64,000 bases of DNA from Arthrobacter sp. NicSoilC5. GTDB taxonomy: Bacteria; Actinomycetota; Actinomycetes; Actinomycetales; Micrococcaceae. Below the pieces are notes generated by a model. The model did not search any database and was not told the origin of the DNA. It was given only the letters and a program-made list of their open reading frames with translations. The translations under genes and the position numbers were made by a program. Each line of letters opens with the position of its first letter. Position 1 is the stretch's first letter. Below, piece by piece: positions 54,882 through 63,129 of the stretch. Location of the stretch: NCBI RefSeq assembly GCF_019977395.1, contig NZ_AP024660.1, forward strand, positions 496,001 through 560,000, given 5' to 3'.

Positions 54882-56293
54882 CGGAACTCCTCACCGAGAC
54901 GGTAATCCAGGAGCCTCAGCGCATCCGCGGCCTGGAAATGCCGTGGAACAGGGTCATGGGCAGCGCCGAGGCCCCGGCCCGCGCGGCCCGCGTTCTGGGT
55001 CCCTGGCATCCGCAGGAGTTCATGGCGGAATGCGTCGAAACCATCCCCGAGGCCGGCGGCATGATGACGTTCGTGTTCCGCCGGTGCGACGGTGCGCCCC
55101 TGGCATTCCGCGCGGGCCAGTACGTCAACATTGCCTTCCCGGTGAACGGTGAGGAGCACGAGCCCGTGGACCGCAGCTACTCGCTGTCCAGTTCGCCCAC
55201 GGAACCGTGGACCTTCAGCGTCACCGTCAAGCGCGACCCGGGCGGACTGGTGTCGCCGTGGGTGCACGACAATGTCAGGCCCGGCACCGTCCTGGACATG
55301 CTGGGACCCGTGGGGGCCTTCCACCTGCCCGATGCCGACCGGCGCGCACGCTACCTTTTCCTGGCCGCGGGCGCGGGCATCACCCCCATCATGTCGATGC
55401 TGCGGACCATCCACTCGCTGCCCGGGACCGCCAACGTCGTGGTGCTCTACCACGGTGCGGAAGCCGGCGGCTTCGCATTCGACCGGGAGCTGGCCTACAT
55501 CGCTTCCGTTGACTCGCGCGTCAAGGTCTTTTACGCGCTGGGCGACCGCGGCAGGCCTGAGGAGTGGGAGGGCTTCAGCGGACGGCTGAGCTCGGCAATG
55601 ATCGAGGAGGTGGCCCCCGACGCCAACGGCCGGCAGGTCTACGCCTGCGGCCCCGAGGGTTACCTGAACACCGCTACTGAACTGCTCAAGAAGGTCGGCG
55701 TCGACGACACCTCGATCTACATGGAGTTCTTCTCCGGAGATCGCAAAACCCTCCTTGAATACCAGGCAGAGATCGCGCTGGCATCGGACATCGCGGAGGA
55801 AATTGCCGAGGAAATCGCAGATTCGGCAGAGGACTACTACGAAAGCCAGCCCGCCGCGTTCGGGCTATACGAACCCGGCTATGACGCTGACGGTACCTTG
55901 GAGGCATCAGGGCTGCCGCTGGAGGTTGTCGAACCGGAGGCACCCTCGACCGAAGCCGCCAAGGGCGGTTCGGAGGCGGATTCCGCAGCCCCGTCCCCTG
56001 ATGCGTCAAGCTTTGACACCGTGGGAACGGGAAGCCTCACCCTCTCCTTCATGCGCACCGGCATCAATGTGCGGATCGACCCCGAAGAACACATCCTCGG
56101 TGCCGCCCAGCGCGCGGGCGTGCGGATCGGTGCCAACTGCAAGGAAGGAATGTGCGGCTCCTGCAAGGTAGTCAAACTTTCGGGTGAGGTCGAAATGAAC
56201 CACCAGGGCGGGATTCGGAAGCGGGAAATCGATGCAGGCAAGTTCTTGCCCTGCTGTTCCACCGCCCAGACGGACCTGGTGATCGATGCCTAG
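54878..56293 (+). CDS. GbcB-like ferredoxin reductase with acidic linker
   Basis: Electron-transfer partner of the Rieske oxygenase, 471 residues against about 370 in usual GbcB proteins. Order: FAD domain (RSYSLSSSPTE, about residues 90-100), NAD domain (FLAAGAGITPIMSM; CGPEGYLNTATELLKK), a Glu/Ala/Ser/Pro-rich linker of about 100 residues (IAEEIAEEIADSAEDYYES onward), then a plant-type 2Fe-2S ferredoxin with C421, C426, C429 and C459. It passes electrons from NAD(P)H to the oxygenase. Start overlaps the oxygenase stop (ATGA). The long linker is the unusual feature. Confidence 0.9.
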   Translation: MTELLTETVIQEPQRIRGLEMPWNRVMGSAEAPARAARVLGPWHPQEFMAECVETIPEAGGMMTFVFRRCDGAPLAFRAGQYVNIAFPVNGEEHEPVDRSYSLSSSPTEPWTFSVTVKRDPGGLVSPWVHDNVRPGTVLDMLGPVGAFHLPDADRRARYLFLAAGAGITPIMSMLRTIHSLPGTANVVVLYHGAEAGGFAFDRELAYIASVDSRVKVFYALGDRGRPEEWEGFSGRLSSAMIEEVAPDANGRQVYACGPEGYLNTATELLKKVGVDDTSIYMEFFSGDRKTLLEYQAEIALASDIAEEIAEEIADSAEDYYESQPAAFGLYEPGYDADGTLEASGLPLEVVEPEAPSTEAAKGGSEADSAAPSPDASSFDTVGTGSLTLSFMRTGINVRIDPEEHILGAAQRAGVRIGANCKEGMCGSCKVVKLSGEVEMNHQGGIRKREIDAGKFLPCCSTAQTDLVIDA

Positions 56294-56365
56294 CTGAACT
56301 GGCCGGTCCCGGCTTCATTAGCAGCCATAGGGGTCCAGATTGCGCCATATCTGCAAGGCGGCCCG

Positions 56366-56402
56366 GGTGGGTCATCCTCAGGTGACTGCGGGATGCCCCA
56401 CC
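56366..56402. terminator. hairpin between convergent GbcB-like and rhodanese genes
   Basis: GGTGGG-T-CATCC pairs with GGATG-C-CCCACC (11 pairs with one mismatch, 13-base loop) 72 bases after the reductase stop. No U-run is present, so it may be a factor-assisted or bidirectional terminator. Confidence 0.5.
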
Positions 56403-56485
56403 AGGGCGGCTGGGGACGTGGAGCCGGAGCTGGTCTGCCCGCTGACCCTTCATCGTCCTCGCGGTGGCCCTGCGCCGAAGAAATT

Positions 56486-56932
56486 TCAGGAATCAGCGCG
56501 CAGGGCAGCCCAGGCCTGGAAGCCACCGATGAGGTCAGTCGCGCGGCTCAACCCCAGACGCTGCAGTGTATGTGCAGCGAGGCTGGAGCTGTAGCCCTCA
56601 TTGCAGACCACCACTATCCGCCGGGCCGGGTCGCCGGCGGTGGGGATCCGGTGGGGGCTGGAAGGGTCAAGCCGCCACTCCAGAACGTTTCGGTCGATAA
56701 CCACTGCGCCCGGAAGATCGCCGTCGCGGTCCCGCTGGTCGACGGGCCGGGTGTCAACGACCAGTGCGCCCGCTGCCATCTCCCGCTCAAGATCCGACGG
56801 GTGCACCCGCTCAAGCCCGGCGCGGCTCTCGAGCAGCAGTTGGTCCACTGTAAGTGGTGCCTGCGAACTGCCCGGGCCTGAACTGCATGGGAATGCCGCG
56901 GCGCCCTCCTTGACTATGTGAGGCTGTTCCAC
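56486..56932 (-). CDS. rhodanese-domain protein
   Basis: Single rhodanese-domain protein of about 148 residues: GALVVDTRPVDQRDRDGDLP, AVVIDRNVLEWRLDP and the active-site loop VVVCNEGYSSSLAA with the persulfide-carrying Cys, ending DLIGGFQAWA. The start is uncertain; GTG 56932 has GAGGA six bases upstream, and TTG 56995 and GTG 56848 are also in frame. It may carry sulfur for formate dehydrogenase maturation, or help with selenium or thiosulfate handling, given the adjacent selenoenzyme genes, but this is inference. Confidence 0.8.
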   Translation of the reverse strand: MEQPHIVKEGAAAFPCSSGPGSSQAPLTVDQLLLESRAGLERVHPSDLEREMAAGALVVDTRPVDQRDRDGDLPGAVVIDRNVLEWRLDPSSPHRIPTAGDPARRIVVVCNEGYSSSLAAHTLQRLGLSRATDLIGGFQAWAALRADS

Positions 56933-57168
56933 CGTGTTCCTCGCTTTGCCTGCTGATCGTTCGTGCGTTCCGCGGTGCAGCGGAGCGACGCTCAATTCCT
57001 ACGGTATGGGCAGAGCCAGGGTCAACACGCTTCCGCCACGCGACCGCGGCGGGCAAGGCCCTCCGTGACGTCCGCCTCCTTCGGGCCCGGACGGGAATAC
57101 CACGGCCTGCTTTTGCCTTGTTACCGGTGAGGCCCCCACCGCCGGCTGCCTCGCTCGAAAGGACCCCC

Positions 57169-57441
57169 TTGCCCGTAGCCTTCATTCCGTTCACCATGCA
57201 CGCCTCCGCGCAGCATGACCACCGACGCACCTTCCGCACCGACATCGAACGCTTGACCGACGGTCATCTCCGGTCAACGCCCCTGGACGTACTCAGGTCG
57301 ACGAATACCCAGGCTGTCTTCCGCGGTGCCGTCCCGAAAGGCGCCCACACCGCAACCGACGCGAGCCTCGCTCAGTACCTCCAGGACCGTCTCGCCCGTG
57401 AGGACATCCACCTGGATCTCAGCGTCAGCATCGAGCGGTAA
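57169..57441 (+). CDS. small hypothetical protein upstream of formate dehydrogenase
   Basis: Unrecognised hydrophilic protein of about 90 residues. TTG 57169 is favoured because AAAGGA stands five bases upstream; ATG 57196 is the alternative. Predicted mixed composition with a helical C-terminal part (ASLAQYLQDRLAREDIHLDL). It points toward the formate dehydrogenase operon, 146 bases ahead, and could be part of it. No motif recognised and no function proposed. Confidence 0.5.
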   Translation: MPVAFIPFTMHASAQHDHRRTFRTDIERLTDGHLRSTPLDVLRSTNTQAVFRGAVPKGAHTATDASLAQYLQDRLAREDIHLDLSVSIER

Positions 57442-57506
57442 GCAAGTCTGCGAAGCCCGGCCCCCGGTGTCCCACCCCGGGCCCGTGCAGGGGCTCCTGT
57501 AGCCAC

Positions 57507-57520
57507 CCGGCCCGGGCCGG
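57507..57520. promoter_or_regulatory. 14-bp perfect palindrome upstream of formate dehydrogenase
   Basis: CCGGCCCGGGCCGG lies between the small gene and the formate dehydrogenase start, 67 bases before the ATG. Possible operator or short terminator; in such G+C-rich DNA chance symmetry is not negligible. Confidence 0.3.
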
Positions 57521-57587
57521 ACGTTGCCGTGGGACACGCCCAACCTTTTCCTGTTGCTCCCGCCGCCGTCTGGGATATGCTCCAGAA

Positions 57588-60500
57588 ATGGCACCGCGAA
57601 GTTTTCTTCAATGGCCGGTCGTCCGTCAGCTAAGCACGGGCGACCTCTTGGGCCGTGGGCCGGCAGTGACGTCGGCCAAGACAAAAGCAATAGCCCCCCG
57701 GACTGCCACCGCCGACCGCGTCGTGCAGAGCGTGTGTCCTTACTGTGCCGTCGGTTGTGGGCAGCGTGTCTACGTCAAGGACGAGAAAGTGGTCCAGATC
57801 GAGGGCGATCCGGACTCACCCATTTCACGCGGCCGCCTGTGCCCAAAGGGCTCTGCGAGCGAGCAGCTGGTCAACTCACCGGGCCGCCAGACCAAAGTGC
57901 TTTACCGTGCGCCGCGTTCCACTGAGTGGCAGCACCTGGACCTGGCCACGGCCGTTGAGATGGTGGCGGACCGCTTCATCGAAACCCGCCGCAGGACCTG
58001 GCAGCAGGAAGACGACCAAGGCCGGCTGCTGCGCCGCACCATGGGCATCGCCTCCCTGGGCGGCGCAACCCTGGACAACGAAGAAAACTACCTGATCAAA
58101 AAGCTCTTTACAGCTGCCGGGGCGGTGCAGACCGAGAACCAGGCGCGTATTTGACACTCCGCAACGGTTCCCAGTTTGGGAGCCTCGTTTGGACGCGGTG
58201 GTGCTACGCAATCACTGCAGGACATGGCCAACGCCGACTGCATCGTCATCCAGGGTTCCAACATGGCCGAATGCCATCCCGTGGGGTACCAGTGGGTGGC
58301 GGAGGCTAAGGCCCGCGGAGCGAAGGTCATCCATATCGACCCCCGGTTCACGCGGACCTCGGCAGTGTCGGATAAGCACATCCCCATCAGGGCGGGTTCT
58401 GACGTCGTGCTGCTGGGCGCGCTCATCAACTACGTCATCGCCAATGACCTGTGGTTCAAGGAGTACGTGACCGCGTACACCAACGCGGCCACCCTGGTCC
58501 ACGAGGACTACCGGGACGCCGAGGACCTGGGCGGCCTCTTCTCCGGATTCGACCCGGAAAAGGGTGCCTACGACAACTCGTCATGGGCCTACGACGAAGG
58601 CGAGGACGGCTCCATCGACGAACCGGCCGGTCCCGAGCACGGCGCCGAAGCCGGCGCCCGGGCCTCCGGCGATGCCTACGGCAGCGGTGGTCCGCCCCTC
58701 GAACACGCGGAGGTGCTGCGGGATGACACGCTCCAGAACCCCAGGACCGTCTTCCAGATCGTGAAGCGGCACTACGCCCGCTACACCCCGGAAATGGTGC
58801 GCGACATGTGCGGCATCAGCGAAGCCGACTTCGCCTACCTGGCGAAGACCATCACGGAGAACTCCGGCCGCGACCGGACCACCTGCTTCGCGTACGCCGT
58901 GGGCTGGACCCAGCACTCTCTGGGTGCCCAGTTCATCCGGGCCGCCGCCATCCTGCAGCTGCTGCTGGGGAACGTGGGGCGCCCTGGCGGCGGGATCATG
59001 GCCCTCCGGGGCCATGCGAGCATCCAGGGCTCCACCGACATTCCCACGCTGTTCAACCTGCTCCCCGGCTACCTGCCCATGCCCAGTGCCGGCCGCCACG
59101 ACACTCTGGAGGAGTACCTGGCGGCCAACGCCTCGAAGAACCAAAAGGGATTCTGGGCCGACGCCGACGCGTACACCATCAGCTTGCTGAAGGCGTGGTG
59201 GGGTGACGCTGCGACGGCGGACAACGACTGGGCCTACGACTACCTGCCGCGGCTGACCGGTGCGCACGGGACCTATGAGACCGTGATGAGTATGCTCCGC
59301 GACGAGGTGGAAGGCTACTTCCTGCTCGGCCAGAACCCGGCGGTCGGCTCGGCCCATGGGCGGATGCAGCGGCTCGGAATGTCCCACCTGAAGTGGCTCG
59401 TGGTCCGGGACCTGAACATGATCGAGTCCGCGACGTGGTGGAAGGACGGCCCGGAAATCGAGTCCGGGGAACTCCGCACCGAGGATATCGAGACCGAAGT
59501 CTTCTTCCTGCCGGCGGCGACCCACGTGGAGAAGGCCGGATCCTTCACCCAGACCCAGCGGCTGCTGCAGTGGCGCCACCAGGCGGTGGCCCCGCCGGGG
59601 GAGTGCCAGAGCGAACTCCAGTTCTTCTATGAACTGGGGCACCGGATCCGGGAGAAGCTCGCCGATTCCCAGGACGAAAGGGACCGGCCGCTGCTGGACC
59701 TGACGTGGGATTACCCCACGGACGACCACGGCGATCCGGACCCCGAGTCGGTGCTTGCCGAGATCAACGGCCGCCACCTGACCGGTCCGGATGCCGGCAA
59801 GCCGCTCTCCGCCTACACCGAACTCCGCGCCGACGGCTCTACGACGGCGGGCTGCTGGATCTACACCGGCGTCTACGCTGAGGGGATCAACCACGCTGCC
59901 AACCGGAAACCGGGCCAGGAGCAAGGCCCGGCAGCGCCGGAATGGGGCTGGGCGTGGCCGGCCAACCGACGGATCCTGTACAACCGGGCCTCCGCCGATC
60001 CGGCCGGTAAGCCGTGGAGCGAACGCAAGAAATACGTTTGGTGGGACGCGGAGCAGGGGAAGTGGGTGGGCGACGACGTCCCCGACTTCCCGCCGACCCT
60101 CGCACCCGGCAGCAAACCCGACCCCTCGGTGGGCGGCCCGGCCGCGCTCAGCGGGGACGATCCGTTCATCATGCAGTCCGACGGCAAGGGCTGGCTGTTC
60201 GCGCCCAAGGGGCTCGTGGACGGCCCGCTGCCGACTCACTACGAGGCCCAGGAATCACCGGTGGCCAACGGGCTGTATCCGCAGCAGCAGAGTCCGGCAC
60301 GACTGAGGTATGCCCGGTTGGACAACCTGAGCGCACCGAGTGCCGGTACCCCGGGGGCGGATGTCTATCCGTTCGTGTTCACCACGTACCGGCTCACGGA
60401 GCACCACACTGCGGGCGGGATGAGCCGCTGGCTGCCGTACCTCTCTGAACTGCAGCCGGAGATGTTCTGCGAAGTGTCGCCCGAACTGGCCGCTGAGCGC

Positions 60501-60917
60501 GGACTGGAACCCTATGGGTGGGCCACCATCATCTCGCCCCGCTCTGCCATTGAGGCAAAGGTGCTGGTGACCGACCGGATGAGGCCGCTGGCCGTCGGCG
60601 GCCACACCGTGCACCAGATCGGGCTGCCCTACCACTGGGGCGTCGGCAGCAACGCTGTGGTCAGCGGTGACGCGGCCAACGACCTGCTGGGCGTGACCCT
60701 GGATCCCAACGTCCAGATCCAGGAATCCAAGGTGGCCTCCTGCGACATCCGTCCAGGCCGCCGGCCGCGCGGGGAGGACCTCCTTGCCCTTGTTGCCGAA
60801 TACCAGGCGAGGGCCGGGCTGACCATCGAGACCAGCAACCGCGCCGTCACCAACCCCGCGGCGGAAGGCATTGATCCCATGTGGCCTGGCAGCCACGCCA
60901 AGGGCGGCGGGGAATGA
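57588..60917 (+). CDS. selenocysteine-containing formate dehydrogenase, catalytic (alpha) subunit
   Basis: Molybdopterin-dependent formate dehydrogenase of 1109 residues, read through an in-frame UGA at codon 189 (58152-58154). N-terminal 4Fe-4S ligands C50, C53, C57 and C85 (CPYCAVGC, LCPKG), then NQARI-Sec-HSATVP, the position at which FdnG-type enzymes carry Sec or Cys, followed by SFGRGGATQS and GSNMAECHPVGYQW. The C-terminal cofactor-capping domain contains GGHTVHQIGLPYHW. It oxidises formate to CO2. No Tat signal is visible, so the complex probably faces the cytoplasm. First of three genes with iron-sulfur and NrfD-type subunits. Gene callers will split it at the UGA. Confidence 0.93.
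58152..58184 (+). promoter_or_regulatory. selenocysteine UGA codon and bacterial SECIS hairpin
   Basis: UGA at 58152-58154; 11 bases later GGTTCCC (58166-58172) pairs with GGGAGCC (58178-58184), including one G-U pair, around an AGTTT loop. The loop with GU about 19 bases after the UGA fits the layout known for bacterial SECIS elements recognised by SelB. Confidence 0.88.
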
Positions 60918-61015
60918 CCGTCGTCATTCCCGGCGGGGCCCGCACCTACTTTGCCCGGCCCGGAACGCTGCCCAGCGGCAGCGTTCCGGGCACCGATCCC
61001 ACCTTGGAGAACTAG

Positions 61016-62026
61016 ATGGGCCAGCTGTCCGGACCAACCGACCCCACCGCCGATGCCCACTGGGAACACAACCATCCGCGCAAGGGCTTCTTCACTGACA
61101 CTTCGATATGTATCGGCTGCAAGGCCTGCGAAGTCGCCTGCAAGGAATGGAACCACAACCCGCAGGACGGCAACCTCGAACTGCTCGGATCCTCCTACGA
61201 CAACACCGGATCCCTTGGCGCCAGCACCTGGCGGCATGTCGCCTTCATCGAGCAGGGCCAGGACCGGATTGTCGAGGCACGGGAATCAGGCCGGGCCCTG
61301 GTCAGCCTGGGCATGCCCCGCATCGGTCCCCCCACCCCCGCAGCGTCCGCCCCGGCGGATCTGGCTGCGGCGGACACAACGCCGCCTGACACAGCAGACT
61401 TCCGCTGGCTGATGTCCTCCGACGTCTGCAAGCATTGCACCCACGCCGGCTGCCTTGACGTCTGCCCCACCGGAGCGCTGTTCCGCACCGAGTTCGGCAC
61501 CGTGGTGGTCCAGGACGACGTCTGCAACGGCTGCGGAACGTGCGTGGCCGGGTGCCCCTTCGGCGTGATCGAGCGCCGCAGCAACGGCACGGTCAAGGTG
61601 GCCACCAGCAGGGAAGACCAGCACGCCGGGCATCCCGCCGTCCCCAACGTGGGCATCGCCCAGAAGTGCACCCTCTGCTACGACCGTCTGGTGGCGGACG
61701 AGACGCCCGCCTGCGCCAAGGCCTGCCCGACGACGTCCATCAAGTTCGGCGACCACGACGACATGGTGGAGGCGGCCCGGGAACGGGTTGCCGACCTGCA
61801 CGCCAAAGGCCTCACTGAGGCGAGGCTTTACGGGGCAAACGAAAACGACGGCGTCGGCGGAACCGGATCCGTCTTCCTGCTGCTGGACGAACCGGAGGTC
61901 TACGGACTTCCGCCGGACCCGCGCGTACCCACAGCTGATCTGCCAAAGATGTACCGGCGGGCCGGCATGGCGGTAGCAGGCATGGCCGCCGCCGCTGCGC
62001 TGGCTTTCCTGGGAGGACGCGCGTGA
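61016..62026 (+). CDS. formate dehydrogenase iron-sulfur (beta) subunit
   Basis: Electron-transfer subunit of 336 residues with four 4Fe-4S clusters: CIGCKACEVACKEWNHNP, CKHCTHAGCLDVCPTGAL, CNGCGTCVAGCPFGVI and CTLCYDRL...CAKACPTTSI. A C-terminal hydrophobic stretch (AGMAVAGMAAAAALAFLGG) is probably the single membrane anchor seen in FdnH/FdoH-type subunits. It carries electrons from the molybdenum subunit to the membrane subunit. ATG 61016 has TTGGAG nearby. It lies 98 bases after the alpha subunit and overlaps the next gene by four bases (GTGA). Confidence 0.95.
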   Translation: MGQLSGPTDPTADAHWEHNHPRKGFFTDTSICIGCKACEVACKEWNHNPQDGNLELLGSSYDNTGSLGASTWRHVAFIEQGQDRIVEARESGRALVSLGMPRIGPPTPAASAPADLAAADTTPPDTADFRWLMSSDVCKHCTHAGCLDVCPTGALFRTEFGTVVVQDDVCNGCGTCVAGCPFGVIERRSNGTVKVATSREDQHAGHPAVPNVGIAQKCTLCYDRLVADETPACAKACPTTSIKFGDHDDMVEAARERVADLHAKGLTEARLYGANENDGVGGTGSVFLLLDEPEVYGLPPDPRVPTADLPKMYRRAGMAVAGMAAAAALAFLGGRA

Positions 62027-63114
62027 CACTTTCCGAGTTCGACAGTTTCCGGCCAACAGAGCCCGCACGCCGTCGCCGGGAGGGCGGCAAGCGGGGGACG
62101 GGCCGCCGCCGGGACAACGGTGACGGCTCCCGGGAAATGCCGATGGTGCCGGAGCCGGAATTCACCTCGTACTACGGCCGTTCCGTCGTGAAACCCGCCC
62201 CCTGGGGCGATGACGTGGCGATCTACCTCTTCCTGGGTGGCGTGGCAGCCGGTTCGGCCCTCCTGGGCGCCGGCGGCCAACTGACCGGACGCCCGGTGCT
62301 GCGCCGGAACGCCCGGCTGGGTGCCCTGGCAGCGGTGAGCGCGGGTGCGGTTGCCCTGGTGAAGGACCTTGGCCGGCCGGAGCGTTTCCTGCACATGCTG
62401 CGGACTTTCAAGGTCACCTCCCCGATGAGTGTGGGCTCGTGGATCCTCAGCGCCTTCAGCGCCGGCGCCGGCGTCTCCGCCGTGGCGGAAATCGACCGGA
62501 TGAGCGGAGACCGGCTGCCCCTGGGTCCGTTGCGCAAGGTCCTGCGCGCTGTCGAAGGACCGGCAGGCATCGAAGCTGCGGTGTTCGCCGGGCCGCTGGC
62601 GGCGTACACGGCCGTCCTGCTGGGTGACACTGCCACACCGACGTGGAACGCAGCCCACGAGGAACTGCCTTTCGTTTTCGTGAGTTCGGCCTGCCTCGCG
62701 TCTGCCGGGCTCGCGATGGTCACCACGCCCGTGCACGAGACGGGTCCTGCGCGCAACCTCGCCGTGCTCGGCGTCCTGGGGGATGTGGTGGCCATGAAGG
62801 TGATGGAGCACCGGATGGACCCGGTAGCCGCGGAACCACTGCACCAGGGCAAAGCCGGCGCCATGCTGAAGTGGAGCGAGCGGCTGGCGGTCGCCGGAGG
62901 CCTGGGCACACTGCTGGGCGGACGAAACCGGATGGTCGCCGCCGCGTCGGGTCTGGCACTGCTGGCCGCCTCGGCCCTGACCCGGTTTGGTGTGTTCGAG
63001 GCAGGCCTCGCCTCTGCCAGGGATCCGCGGTACACCATCGAACCGCAGAAGAACCGGCTCGCAGCGCGCCGCGCCGCCGGCGTTACCGGCGACGCAATCA
63101 CCACCGGCAGCTGA
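62023..63114 (+). CDS. NrfD-type membrane subunit of formate dehydrogenase
   Basis: Polytopic membrane protein of 363 residues in the NrfD/PsrC family, with about eight helices after a polar 60-residue N-terminus. Visible are DDVAIYLFLGGVAAGSALLG, VKDLGRPERFLHMLRTFK and SPMSVGSWILSAFSAGAGVS. It likely replaces the cytochrome b gamma subunit of FdnI-type complexes and hands electrons to menaquinone without heme. GTG 62023 overlaps the beta-subunit stop. Last gene of the formate dehydrogenase operon, convergent with selD. Confidence 0.92.
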   Translation: MTLSEFDSFRPTEPARRRREGGKRGTGRRRDNGDGSREMPMVPEPEFTSYYGRSVVKPAPWGDDVAIYLFLGGVAAGSALLGAGGQLTGRPVLRRNARLGALAAVSAGAVALVKDLGRPERFLHMLRTFKVTSPMSVGSWILSAFSAGAGVSAVAEIDRMSGDRLPLGPLRKVLRAVEGPAGIEAAVFAGPLAAYTAVLLGDTATPTWNAAHEELPFVFVSSACLASAGLAMVTTPVHETGPARNLAVLGVLGDVVAMKVMEHRMDPVAAEPLHQGKAGAMLKWSERLAVAGGLGTLLGGRNRMVAAASGLALLAASALTRFGVFEAGLASARDPRYTIEPQKNRLAARRAAGVTGDAITTGS

Positions 63115-63129
63115 GGCAGCTGCCCGGTT

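Noticed and set aside
58152..58175. Frameshift or nonsense mutation splitting the formate dehydrogenase gene
   Set aside because: Both halves are in the same phase, the stop is TGA exactly at the selenocysteine position, a SECIS-like hairpin follows and selD is adjacent.
58581..60239. 552-codon minus-strand frame inside formate dehydrogenase
   Set aside because: Antisense shadow; composition is Arg/Val/Gly-rich with no domain, and the plus strand is clearly coding.
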